Both the position numbers and the translations under genes were made by a program. From Capitulum mitella (Eukaryota > Arthropoda > Thecostraca > Pollicipedomorpha > Pollicipedidae), in contig CP099844.1 of the NCBI GenBank assembly GCA_030062745.1, positions 25,792,596 to 25,856,595 of the forward strand: a stretch of 64,000 nt of DNA, read 5' to 3'. Positions 11,561 to 22,860 of the stretch are shown piece after piece; the first letter of the stretch is position 1, and the number at the start of each line of letters is the position of its first letter. The notes under the pieces are model-generated. The model ran no database searches. It was not told the DNA's origin and saw nothing but the letters and a program-made list of their open reading frames with translations.

Positions 11561-13530
11561 GTCCATCAGATGCGCCTAATGGACTCGCAGTCCTAACCAG
11601 GAAACCGTGCGTCGCGCCCAGAGTAAAATGCTGACCGTTCGAAATTCAGGAATTTCGAGGTTAAAAAAGCGGAGAAGACAGTACAAAGAACTGTGCATTA
11701 TTACCAACCCTGCATGAATCAGCCGACCTCCTGTCCGAATCCCCGTGCATGTCTCGTCGACGAACGTTAACAGTTCCAGTGTTTCGATATCCAGTGCCAC
11801 TTTACGAATAATAGACTATGAGGCAGAAAGTTCACGAACCATCCACCCAACAATCCTGAACGGTGACAAGGCAAGTAGTTAGTCCTAAATGGGAGATACG
11901 ACGTCTTATGGCGTGGTGTAATTCAGGTCCTAAAACTGCGTTCAGGAAACTATGTCATAGCGTCCACAAAGAAACCTGTTCTTTTCTTGTTCCTTGCAGC
12001 ATTTTCTCTGAGGTCGACAGCGCTGAGTGACTGCTCCATCGCGCCCACCAGAAACAGAAAATGTAATAAACCAACAGGAAAAAACAACTACATACCATGC
12101 AATATGGAACAGTGGAACCAGTACACCACCAGCAGCAGCTGCGATTCCACAGTGTTATTTGTCCGAAGAAGTGGCACACAGGGTCTTATGGTAGTTTCGG
12201 GCAGCGGTGCTCCGAGAGCGAATTATTCTCCAATTTGTGGTGTCGAAGCAGTACAATGGCTGCGCTTCGATGACAGGCCCGCGCCCAAGAGATTACGTTT
12301 CAGCGCGCGGGCAGACGACGTTATCCTTTCCCACGGCATGATTTCGAACATTCCCTCGTATCACTAAAACCGTCACGCCAGGAACGAGTCACGAAGCGGC
12401 CGAATCTTCACGCGGTCCGCTTTCAACCGCCGCAGACTCGTTCGGGACAGGTCTGTGAGGCAGACGACCGGGACGCGTAACCGGGTGGTGACCGCACACG
12501 CCGACCGTGCCCGTATCACGGGAGACGCACTGCGGCAACAACGCCTCCCGCCGCCCTCGCCCGACATGTCCTCCAGCGTGTGATCCGGCTTCGTACAGCG
12601 GTCCACCTGGTACCACTGTACCGCACGGCCCCCCGTGGTGGTGTCTCGGGCTTCTGCCTGATAATGGTGCGGGTTCCGGGTACCATGTCCATTTTGCCTC
12701 GTTGAAGCCGGCTTAAGGGCCGCTGGTTCGGGGAAAATCCCTCGTATCTGTACGGTCATCGCTCGCAACGATCACGAAGTAAATTTCGGCCATCATATCG
12801 CCATAGACACACCACGCAGAGCTAAGCGTATTCATGAACTTATTATGCGCCACCTGCTAGAGCACTGCAGTCATCCGGTCACACCGCAATTAGTCGACGA
12901 TGCTCCTCGAACAACAGCAGACGTTGCAGGTATGAAAATCCTTCCGCAGCGTGAACATAGAGGGGCGCCAGCATTTCGAATGTGGTGCCATTCCAGATAA
13001 AGCCCGGACAGCCCTCTCCAGGCCATCATGGTTAATCATTCCTCCAAACGTTCAAGTGTCTGGATACACACCAGGCCAATTATGTGGAAGACCTGGTCAC
13101 GAAGGTGCGAATCCGAGAAGAGTTGACGGTGTGAGACAGGACCCGTTCCAGACGACCCTCCCTCGGAGCCAACTTTCTTCCCGTCCATCAGGACCACAGG
13201 GGAGCCGGAGTCAGTGGCGACAGCGCTGCGATTCGGGAAGAGCACCAACTTCACGACGGGCGAAAATACGACGTCGGACGACGCACGTCGCTTCGGAAAG
13301 TCGGACGACTGACGTGACCTGGTGGCTTCAAGACACCGCTGCCCTGCGCGGAATAAAACGGGACATAGCCGACAGACGACTGACCGTTGCCAGACCAGCG
13401 ACGGCGGCAGAGAGATGCCTGGCGCGAAAATCACCCGCCGGCGGCACGGCGAGTGCCGGCCGCTGTCCGGCCGCCGGACAACAAACAGGACGGGGCGCCG
13501 AATCAGCGGCCCGGCTGACGCCTGTCGCCG

Positions 13531-13555
13531 TCACGTGACCGGCGGGATGACGTCA
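13531..13555. promoter_or_regulatory. E-box plus palindromic CRE cluster
   Basis: TCACGTGA at 13531-13538 (CACGTG E-box, bHLH-type) is followed nine bases later by TGACGTCA at 13548-13555 (full cAMP-response element, bZIP-type). The region is CpG-rich and followed at 13806 by a TATAAGG word. The motifs are exact; function is inferred. Confidence 0.4.
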
Positions 13556-16500
13556 CGCGCGGAGCATTCTCCGCTCAGAGAGGCGGCCGTGTGGACGACA
13601 GCAGAGCGTCATCAACACAGCGATATAGCGATACAGCGTCCCTGCACGAGTTCCGGTCCGTACTGCGTGGGTAAAGCTGCAGCAGCGCCTCGTTTATCCC
13701 ACACGAGGGATTCACAAAGGGCTCCCCAAACAGGCGAATTCTGCAGAAAGTAGCTCGCCTTTCAGCGGTGGGATCGTGTTCGTGGCCATTGGGCCATTCG
13801 TGGGATATAAGGGGAGAGAAGGCCAGTTTCCATCACGATTTTTCCCAGCATAAAAAAAAACACAAAGACGATTCTAGCGTTGCCCCTTTTCTGACGAAAT
13901 AATTTCAAGACAGGCGCAGGGACGACTGAGTTCCTAGCGGAACAACGTCACTGATGCCAGCAGACTACCTTGGCCGTCCCGACATCGGCCCAAACAGGGT
14001 TCCTCACCCGTCCTCGAGATCGAATTCGTCCTCAGCAAGTCACCACTTCACAACAGCTGGCCAAAGCTACCGGCCAACCGCATAACGGAGTCCCGCGCGA
14101 AGCACTCGCCAGGCTCTGCCCCGTTAACATCTGACCTCACGTCTCCGTTGGCGCCTCGTCTCTGGGAGGTGGCCAGACATCGACTCGACAAACCTGAGCA
14201 CCAGACGACAGACAGCACCAACAGATGTTACTGCTTTCCGCCGGCTCCCGGTAATTAGACCGCCTTTGTCTGTCCTGGACAATGGCGCATCCAGACCATA
14301 TAATACGGGGGAGGGGCAAATCTCCATTCACGTCACCTAACGTTACCCCAAGGGTTGATTTCTTCTCGGATTTCAGTATCTTCGCTTCGTCATATTCTAA
14401 AATCAGCATATATATAAGCAGCTTTTGTTTCGAAAACAATACATCTCACGTTCCGTCCGAAAATGGGGTAAACGACACGTAGGAGCCAGGATTTCGCACG
14501 AAAGAGTGGACCATGCGAGGATGCACGCGGAATTTAATTCGGGCGGGGGGGGGGGGTAAAAGTGCAAGAGCGGGCCCCGTCCTTTCCTCCATCCGAAGTC
14601 TTCGGATTTCAATCGTTAGTTTTTTCATGCCCCCATTAACAAAGAAAGGAGAATAACAACTAATCTGCCGGTGATTTAAGAGTGCTTAGAACATCTGAAA
14701 GCTTGAAAAATATTTCAGCAATGGAAGATGCAGAAAATAGAGGAAAGGGAAACGGAGCGAAGGAGGGGGCAGAGGGAAGTGGGGGAGGACAGAGAGAGGG
14801 CGAGAGAGAGAGTTCGGGTAGTGTGGTCCGCAAAATCTGATCTGCTCAACACGTTCTCAGGGACGGACCTATCTTGCGCTATGAGTCAGAACAGCCACCC
14901 GGGAATGGCATGTTCAGGCAGTTGAAGATGAAAATGGGTAATGTGGGAGCCTATAGTGAGGCTTACGGACCCTGGCCTAAGGACTCTGTATAGAGCTTTC
15001 ACTCACTTCATTGTCTAAAATTCGGACGGAGCCTTCTATCTGCAGGATTCTGGCCCACTGGCCCCTGGCAACACGCCCCAACCAACAAGTCCCCTCGCTT
15101 ACGGGCCCCTAGCCTGCGGGTCCATCTGGCACACAGGACCCTACTCAACGTGCGGGCCCTGGTTCGTAGATCTTTAGCCGGGCCCCTAACCACTGACCCC
15201 TGAATCTGAATCACGTTACCTGCGGGATCCTCGAAAATTTAGGGGGGCCAGCTGACCCATATGACCACCCGCGTGCGCTATTGACACCATAGCCCCGATG
15301 GCCCCCCTCCTCGATCCGCCCCTGGTCCTGGGAAGAGTGCAAAACGTCTGGACCGGTCGCGGAGCACGGGCTGGGCTTCCCCGCCAGCGGTGACTCAGGG
15401 CAGCGACTGATCGGCCCGATAGCCAGAGACCCGACCGGCCGACTACGCGTCCCACGGCGCCGACGACCGGCGCTCGGCGAGCGCCGTCACTGACCGCACG
15501 GTCGTGATCCGGCAGGTGTGTCCGTGAAATAGCCGATCAACGAGGGGATTGGGCACGAGAAAAACAGCGTCAGGAATGGTCTGTTGGCACAAGAGCATAA
15601 GCAAAGACGTCACGAATTAAGGAAAGAGCCCAATATGATATGCACTAAAATATCTACAGCAGTGGAATGTTCCGCGTGGGATTACGGAAATCCGCGTACC
15701 ATTACGGAAAACGGCGGGAAAGAAAAAACCGCAGTATACAACAATCGGCGGTATCACGCGTTGCGAAATTGACTTACGAAACTGGCCTTCTAGTGGCCTC
15801 TACGACACAAGCAACGGAAATTTACGGGGTCCGATATCCGAATTTGACGCGACACAAGTGGTCGCGCCACTGGGGGTGGGGGCAGCCGAGGCAGCTGCTC
15901 TCCCCAGCTCGGGAAAAAATAGCATTATTTCAATGGCGATGCATGGAAAGAAAAAAACTCGAAACTGGCCACGCAGCCTGAATAAGTCGAGCCGCCACTG
16001 CACGAGAAACCAGATCAATGAAAGGAAAAAGTGGCGAAAGAGTACCCGCACACAAGAAGAATTCGGCTGAGTTCAAAAGAGTTCAACTGGAACCGATGAG
16101 CAAGAAGTGTCCTTCCTGAAACCCACCACAGTTCTGTTGCCGGCCCCTCCAAATCGTTCATTCCGCGTATACCGGTGAGGCAATCTACCTCGACCGGCGT
16201 CTGTTCTGGCCTCGGGCGCAGTCAGCGCCCTGGAGTCGACAGCTGGGCTTCCTCCGAGAAGAGCCGGCCGCGCCGGTGCGTCACGTTCGCCGCGACACGT
16301 GCGGCCCGCTCTGCACAGGGGCGCCCGGCGGCAACTGAGCGAATTACGCCACAAAGGAGACCTGCCGTAGCTGGGCTGTCTGGACGGGTATAGTTCCTCC
16401 CCCCCCCCACACACACACACGGAGTAATGCCGGCCAGCCGGGACAAAGACAGATAGATCCTAACGGACCAGCCGGCCCCCAAGCGGGAGGAACAACACCT

Positions 16501-16704
16501 TGAACCATCCTTCAGAGCTTGGCTACTTCACAGCTACCTCGGAGGGATTACAGGGCTATTGCTGAGCACGACAGTCCCATTACACGGGATATGCTTGACG
16601 TGACTCAGTGTCCCCCTCACTGTTCTTGCGTAACTCTTGAGCTCAAGCTCGAGCCGCCAGCGCCGGCGGCCAATGCAATGTGCAGCACTGCGCAATGTGC
16701 AGGT

Positions 16705-16717
16705 CAAAATGGCCGCC
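16705..16717 (+). promoter_or_regulatory. YY1-like motif in a CpG-rich block
   Basis: CAAAATGGCCGCC resembles the YY1 consensus AAnATGGCnGCC, which often lies just downstream of transcription starts. It lies about 200 bases beyond PCGF exon 4, inside what should be intron 4 of the minus-strand gene. A single motif is weak evidence. Confidence 0.3.
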
Positions 16718-16907
16718 GCTGACGGGTGTCGTGCCGCCGTCACGTTCCCACCGGTGCCCGGTCTCCACGGCCACGGCACGGTGGGCGAGGGGCGGCGCGA
16801 CCACCCACAGGTGGCACTCGACACCGGCCTGTCACCAGACTGGTGTTCAGGGACTCACTGAACTGCCTGGAGCACTCGACGGCAAAGAAGCTGACTCGCT
16901 CACTCAC

Positions 16908-17004
16908 CTGCAGTACTCGAGGCTGAAGCTGATGGGGTCGGTGAGCGTGTACACAAACTGCTGCGAGCTGACGTCACCCCGCCTCTCCGGGGACAAACTC
17001 CGGT
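16908..17004 (-). CDS. Psc/BMI1-like: PCGF exon 4 (linker with SLSLEY-like motif)
   Basis: Acceptor tgtccggcag, donor GTGAGT, 97 bases. Encodes [20 protein letters not shown] and [12 protein letters not shown]. The order SP-RRGD...ISFSLEY parallels TPEQRGD...MSLSLEY in Drosophila Psc/Su(z)2. It ends two bases into a codon, so a further exon must follow. A TGACGTCA word at 16969-16976 lies inside this exon and another at 17023-17030 in intron 3. Confidence 0.9.
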
Positions 17005-20000
17005 CTGCCGGACACACAACAGTGACGTCATAACACATCACACGCATCAAGTGCGCGCGCATTGGGCGGAGACAAACTGCGACACATGAACGCTATCAAT
17101 GCACGACATCAGATTTGCCATGTCACATCGAAAACAACGGTGACGACAGGGTGACACGTCACACACCGGCCTCTCAGGCGCCTGCCATCGGCAGTGCTCA
17201 GAATCGAGTGCCGCCGGGCAGCGACGGCTACCGCCCGGCGGGGGAAAGTGTTTCAGGCGCCGATCTGAGTGGGCCAGCGCTTCAGTCTGGGATCTTGATG
17301 ATCGGGCTCACAAAACCAGCGACTGGCGCAGGAGAAACGCATCGACACACGCGCACTGGTCCGGACGACGACGAGAGGGGCACCACGCATATCCCCGGCC
17401 TGGACGGATGCCTCGGCTCGGACCGATGCCCGCTCTCTACACACGTGCGGCATCATGACGGCATGAACACCGCCGCCGGCAAGACGATCTTGAGGACTGA
17501 ATGTCGAAACTTCCCCGTGAAACCGCTCTGACGCTCCTGTGACGATTCCCTGCGACTGGAGACTGGCACAACATTCCCCCAACTGTAAGCATGCGAGACA
17601 TCCAATACCTTTCACATAGTCCGGTCATGAAGACACCAAGCGAGAGGCGTCGCTCCGAAAGTGGGCCACGCCGGAAACGACGCTCACCTCTCTGAGGGTG
17701 GTGCTGGTAGAAGTCCCTGCGTCGCAGCATCTCGTCGTTGAACAGGCGCGGCACCAGCTTGTACACCACCGACTGCAGGGTCTGGTCCGGCCTGGGGAGG
17801 AACGACTGGTTAGTGGTCAGGTCAGGACACTGCCTGACCTGGGCCATGCCGCAGGGTCTGGTCGGGGCTAAGTAGGATGACCCGTCAGTGGGTCGGACAG
17901 GGCACGGTCCGACCCGGATCGCATCACACGGTCCGCCTGACATGGCCAAGGGCGCGGGACGCAGCAATCACCACGATGGCAGGACATTTGCTACCGGGTC
18001 TACCTGGCCAGTTGATTCCAACACAATGCTCCGAACTAGAAACCCGCAGCCGGAGGGTTCCCCTTTTTCGGAAGCCAGCGAGCGTGCCCACAATCGCGGT
18101 GACGCGCCGACAAGCTCCGGTCGGCTGCCGCCCGCCGCCGGCCAGCTGGCCAGACCACCGCCCGCGTCGCAGCCATCACGTCACCCTTTCAGCGCTGCTC
18201 CCCGCGCACGGGGTCCGCCACAGGATCCGGCGGCCCGCCGGCGTCCGCGTACTCCGCCGGCGCGGTCAGCCGCGGCGCGCGCGCGGGCGGGCCGATCGGT
18301 TTTTGCCGGCGCGGCCGACACGGGATACTAACGAAGACGGCTTGTTCTAATTACGCGGCGACAGAGCCGGCGCGCGGCTCCGGGCGACGCGCGACCGGCC
18401 GACGTCAGAGAGCGGCCCGCGACGTCAGCCGACGTCAGGGAGCGGTCCGCGCCGTCACAGGGCAGCGGTTTGGGACAGAAGTGGCGACCCTAGCTGTCGG
18501 AAGGGCCAGGGAGGTTGTGACGGCCTGGTCGCGGTGGTCAAGCAAGAGGACGAACGGATCATGCGGGTCGCAGCCCACCGATTTCCAGAGGCCAACGACG
18601 TGTCGTCTGCCCGGCATGATGACGATGAAGTAGGCCTCTTAAAGTAAGACTTTCTCTGAAGAGCATGCAAGCCTGCTTTTCCCTTCTTCACGGACTACTC
18701 CGCCCGCAGGCCTCGCCTAATTTAAAAAGAGCCTCTTCTGAAGCGATGGTTAAGCTGCGACTGAACTGATGCCAACATTCGAAAAACATGGCGTCAATTA
18801 CCGGCAGCGGCGGCACACTTTCCCGCTTCAAAACAGGCGCGTATGGAACGCGGCCCCAAAACGAGCCGATGGCGGCGGGAGCTCACTTCTTTATCGTTCG
18901 ATAACCAATACCTAACCACGGGCTCCACCGCCGCCCCGTCAATTAGGCCGGAACGTCAGGTGAGCCGGCGCACCAATTTCCTCGGCCGGAACGGCGGCCG
19001 AGAGCGCGCGCTCCGCCGCCGCCCGGGCCCGCGCGCCGCCGTTTAACAGCCCGAGCGTTTCCATTAAACGATTAAACCGGATTGATAGGATCCGTTCCCC
19101 TTCCCGGCGCGATTAAAGCGGCCGCGTCGGCGGCGCGCACCCGCCGGCGCCGGCGCCCGGCCCTGCCGGCCGTCGGCGGGTCACGTCAGGTCACCGGGTG
19201 AAACCGGCGACGCCGGCGGCCTCCGGGCCGGCCCGCGCCGGACCGCCGGAGGACGCCGGGGCCGGACCGGCCGGGGCGTCATCCGCGGCCCCCGCGGCGC
19301 CGGCGCGCGGCGGCGGTCGGCCAGCACGCCTCCGACGCGGAACCGTAAAGGGATCGGAGTCGATGCATCAAGCCATGCTTAGAACGGGCTCCGATCGCTA
19401 ACATCACCTCAGCAAATAACTGGATCAAGTTCACGCAATAAAAACAAAAAATGAGACCAGAACGGCAGCTGAAACAAGACAGCAGTGCTTCTCTCGAAGA
19501 CGAGATCCAAGTCAAAAACATTGTCTCGGCGCTGGGTGCACTGTCCCAAACATCGTCTTTTGTTCGGAAAGGCGGGACACACAAGAAGAGTGCCAACGGT
19601 AGGTATTCGCCACCAGTGCACCCAACGGACGGCACGGCAATTTGACAATTAACCACCGCGCAAATGACATTAAAAGCTGCCCCACGCAATACCGTAGCGA
19701 CCCAATCACGAACACCGGCCCAGGAAAGTATCCGGGAAAATGTCATACTCAGCCGCTGACACACGCCACACAATGGAGTCGAGTCCCTTGTGATCATCCC
19801 CCGTGGCGTGTCCAAATGGCCGAAGAGCATGCGAAAGAGCCCGAAATCGCGTCATCAGCACCGCTGGCGACCACCGAATTCCCGGGAAGACTGAGTGGCG
19901 GCTGGTTCTGGACGTCCGACGGAAAAAGGTCGGTAAAAAAGCCGACGCGGCGCCGCGTCCTCGGCCGATCCCGGCCTGCAGGAGGCCCGCGCCGCCAGCT

Positions 20001-22541
20001 GACGCGCCGCAGTGGGGCGAGGCGGGGCTTTTTGTCACCTGACAGTTAGCGCCCGCTCTGGCCGTACAAACCGCGAGGCCACGTCCGGGCGGGAGGGGGC
20101 GTCGAATGACGCGCGCCCCCCGAACTTAACACGGCGTATCTGTTTCGACGTTTAGGCCTGGGTGGACACCGCACAATGTCCAGACGCGACCTATGCAGAT
20201 GAATGCCACTGATTGGCTCTCGTGGATTTTCGTTCGTTTTTTTTCGGACTCAGCACCTTCCTCTGTCAGTCATCGTCCTCCGTCGCTCTCGAATTTTAGC
20301 AAAGTATACCAAAGCACAGTCATTCAGTGCATCAAGACGTTTTCTTCCTTTGGCGGCATCAGATCACTCTAGTCTCCAAAGAATCGGCTGACCACCCGCC
20401 CACTTCACAAGAAAACTCGCGTTGACCTCGGCGGCTGGACACGCCGGGACCGTTTGTACGTTACACCGAGTCAGGTAGCTTCACGGGCCCCGGTACATTG
20501 GCGGATCCGGGCCACTCCCAAAAAATACATGGCTTTTACTACACAACCAGATTCAAACCAGAGTTTGAAGTCGCTGGACCCTCCGAACCTACAGCGCCTT
20601 CTACCCCTCCCTCGGTCGCCGACTTGCTGCTGACCTACCATCCATACTCAGTCGCTGAAGTACACTCTCAACCCACGGCCAGCGTCTTCCGCCTTCCCCC
20701 CCCCCCGATGTTTACTCGCTGAGCTACCATCCATACCATCCAACCAGCAAATTCTGCTGTTCCCCCCCCCCCCCGCCTCAAAAAACCCGAGCCGCTGGAT
20801 CCGTCCCTGGCCCGGTGCGGTCTCATCAGCTGACGGATCGGACTCCAGCCACAGTTACGGCCGCGCCAGGAAATGGCACGTCCACTCTTCGTACTCACCC
20901 GCCGGCCGACCCATTTGTCCACCGGTCCACAGCTCTCATTACAACGCCTCACACCGTAAAGCACATTGCCGCTTTACGAGTCTCCGAGCGGACAGCGTCC
21001 CCCTCCCCATCCTCGGAGACCCTTCTCAGAACAGGAACACGTCAACTCGGCTCATTTACACGGCGTCGAAAGAGCACGTTCGCACAAGAGCTTCTGATGG
21101 TCAGACGACGTCTGAAGACGGTCTGAAAATTGCTCCGCTAACCACAAGCCACGCCACAAACGATCCCCTCACATGAACTTTCCAGTTCTTTCGAGCCCGA
21201 CTCGAAATCACTGGAACACGAAGGGCACGAAATTCAGGCACGGAATTCATGACATCATCTCAGGCCACTGGGTCGTTCATGATGCAATGATACCACCAGC
21301 GATCGTTCAAAATCTGTTAAGAACTTGCAGTTAAGACAGTGAACGCATCGGAATGGAAAAATACAGTTTATGAACCAACAAACGCGTCAAGGCCGGGCCA
21401 ATTATACATTTGATGACGAGAAATACGCGGTATTTCGTTCCCGGTAGGCAAAATAATCCGTGAAACAAAGGACTGGGCAAGGGGCGAGGGAGTCATGGTT
21501 CACAGTCTATAATTCCGAATGCCAGCTCTACGACGCTGCAAAGAGAACACAAAACATGTCGGTCGCCCAACCCCACTTTTCCCCACGTCTCCGTACTTTT
21601 CGTCACGCAAACCGTTACCAAATTGAATAAACCATCAATTTTCTCCTACTCATGCGTGGCAGATAGGGGAGAAACTGCCGCAAAAAAGCATAATCAATTA
21701 ACTGTCCGGCTACACGGGTTGCAGACCCAGGACCATCCCTAGTGCTCCACAATCCAATTTCAGTAACAATCCGATCCAGGACCTCATAACCTGCTACGAA
21801 GACTGATGCATCCGACCAAGGATTGAATTTCAATTTCCGCTGAAATGCTGGTCGTGGCTCGCATTCTAAACGACAGATAACGATATAAGACACATACGAC
21901 CACTTCACAGAATCCTTCAGCCTGGGGCTGGCTCACATCATACAATGCTCTGGAGTCTTCGATACTACGGCGGCCGCCGCACAAGATGCTGTACTGACCT
22001 GAGAGCTGCAGTCAGTCTGGCCTGGTTCAGCTGGGTTCCACATGTTGGACAAGCGCACGTCTTCTTCACGTGATTCATGATGCACGATTTGCAAACTGCA
22101 AAAGTCGGGCGAACAACAATCAGCACGACACAACAAAGCAAGGCCTCTAATTAAGAGCCTCCGAAGCTTGCCAAAACACAAGGTCGGCCTATCGCACCTG
22201 GCTGCCGTGTGGCAAACATCACTGTCCCACCATTAACTCCAAGGTCCGCAGGATGCTTTTGATTTCGTCAGGTTCGCCGGCCGTTCAACACCAGCTTATA
22301 TTTGTCTTTTGCTCAGGGGTACACACTGCAGCATCACACGTGACCAAACCCAGAAGAAACCTTTCCGACTGTTTCAGGAAACCACAAACGGAGGCAAGAG
22401 CGGCACGAATCTGAGCGCCGTTCGCTTACACGAGTGGAGGCACTCCACCACGGTGAAGGCGTCCACGAAGTAGCCGCCGCAGAGCCGGCACGTGAGCTCG
22501 GGGGCGAGCTCCCTGATCTTCAGCCGGCGGGCCCGCTCCAT
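16908..22541 (-). CDS. Psc/BMI1-like: Polycomb group RING finger protein, PCGF2/PCGF4 (MEL18/BMI1/Psc) class, 5' four exons
   Basis: Chromatin repressor subunit expected in the nucleus: PCGF proteins pair with a RING1-type E3 in PRC1 to monoubiquitinate histone H2A. Four exons (22430-22541, 21999-22095, 17688-17791, 16908-17004) have AG/GT borders and join in phase to 136 codons with no stop. An in-frame TGA lies 28-30 bases before the ATG, fixing the start. The product aligns to vertebrate BMI1 without gaps from Met1 to Pro102. The C3HC4 RING ligands are all present: C18, C21, C34, H36, C39, C42, C53, C56. Then come [20 protein letters not shown] and RRDFYQHHP, matching the family block, and SFSLEY, matching SLSLEY of Drosophila Psc. 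The C-terminal RAWUL domain is not seen, so the gene is incomplete here. The RING's second half (residues 44-69) is unusually divergent, including the loss of the PLL motif found in most family members. Confidence 0.93.
17005..17687 (-). other. PCGF intron 3
   Basis: GC-rich intron between exons 4 and 3, bounded by a consistent donor and acceptor. It contains a palindromic CRE (TGACGTCA) at 17023-17030. No other gene is seen. Confidence 0.7.
17688..17791 (-). CDS. Psc/BMI1-like: PCGF exon 3 (post-RING conserved block)
   Basis: Acceptor tccccag, donor GTGAGC, 104 bases. Encodes [20 protein letters not shown] and the following [15 protein letters not shown]. This is the family block TLQDIVYKLVPGLF-EM-RRRDFY, with Arg replacing the usual Gly after LVP. 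The intron before it is about 4.2 kb. Confidence 0.95.
17792..21998 (-). other. PCGF intron 2
   Basis: About 4.2 kb between exons 3 and 2. It contains dense CpG blocks (18120-18470 and 18950-19340), a 30-bp tandem repeat at 18398-18457, and homopolymer C runs near 20697-20706 and 20763-20774. The frames open in this interval have no family motifs and run mostly through CpG-rich sequence. Confidence 0.65.
18398..18457 (+). repeat. Two-copy 30-bp tandem repeat carrying GACGTCA
   Basis: The 30-base unit starting gccgacgtcag is repeated immediately (18398-18427 and 18428-18457) with three or four changes. The unit holds GACGTCA cores, a CRE-related word, giving three within about 40 bases. It lies in a CpG block in PCGF intron 2 and could be a small intronic regulatory element. 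Confidence 0.75.
21999..22095 (-). CDS. Psc/BMI1-like: PCGF exon 2 (second half of RING)
   Basis: Acceptor ttttgcag, donor GTCAGT, 97 bases. The split Phe codon joins exon 1 exactly to give CLHS-FCKSC, as in BMI1 and Psc. It carries ligands C39, C42, C53 and C56 with the same spacing as BMI1. The loop (MNHVKKTCA) and the tail after C56 differ strongly from known PCGFs, with one additional cysteine at position 51. Confidence 0.92.
22430..22541 (-). CDS. Psc/BMI1-like: PCGF exon 1 (start codon, first half of RING)
   Basis: Encodes [20 protein letters not shown] and on to VVECLHS, 37 codons plus one base, ending at a GTAAGC donor. It contains RING ligands C18, C21, C34 and H36. CGGYFVDA matches CGGYFIDA of BMI1. 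The in-frame upstream stop at 22569-22571 supports this ATG. The sequence is CpG-rich on both sides. Confidence 0.93.
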
Positions 22542-22860
22542 TGCGGACTCCGCGCCACACGCGGCGCCTCAGGGCCGCTGAAACAGGCGTAGACCGGGCT
22601 CAGCGGAGGTTCGACCAGCCGGGCGCCGCGTCCTGCCCTTCTGCGTCCTCCGCAGGCGTCCGACGGTCAGCGACTCCACGTCCGGCCCGGGTCGGCCTGA
22701 CGCTGCCGACCCGCCCCGGTCACGGCCGAGACCCGCCCGCCCGGAAGCCCGACCCACTGCGCCAGCATGCGGTCCGCACGCTGATGACCGCCCCTCAGGC
22801 GCAGACATTTCCTCTCACAGCGACACAGAGGACCGGGCGGGGAGACGCACACGGGTCGAC
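22440..22860. promoter_or_regulatory. CpG-dense block over PCGF exon 1 and upstream
   Basis: CpG-rich sequence covering exon 1 and some 300 bases upstream on the minus strand. This fits a CpG-island-type 5' end for the PCGF gene, but no TATA or initiator can be placed with confidence. A more distant start near 26000-26700 is also possible. Confidence 0.45.

Larger units (their letters stand above)
11561..16907. other. GC-rich stretch without a recognised gene
   Basis: I see no convincing exon on either strand. Many frames of 60-195 codons are open, as expected in CpG-rich DNA with few stop codons, but none shows family motifs or coherent splice borders. I looked here for the RAWUL exon that should follow PCGF exon 4 on the minus strand and did not find it. 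Also present are a poly-G run near 14540-14557, a purine-rich (GA-rich) tract at 14730-14815, and a loosely repeating ggcccct-rich block at about 15050-15200. Confidence 0.6.

Noticed and set aside
12951-13538. 195-codon and neighbouring frames in GC-rich DNA
   Set aside because: Open on several frames and both strands at once, no motifs, no splice-consistent borders; typical of CpG-rich DNA.
13806-13812. TATAAGG as a core promoter
   Set aside because: No matching transcript start, exon or second core element downstream; a single TATA word is expected by chance.
14728-14815. Arg/Glu-rich frame
   Set aside because: It is the translation of a purine-rich simple tract (gaga/ggag), with no domain.
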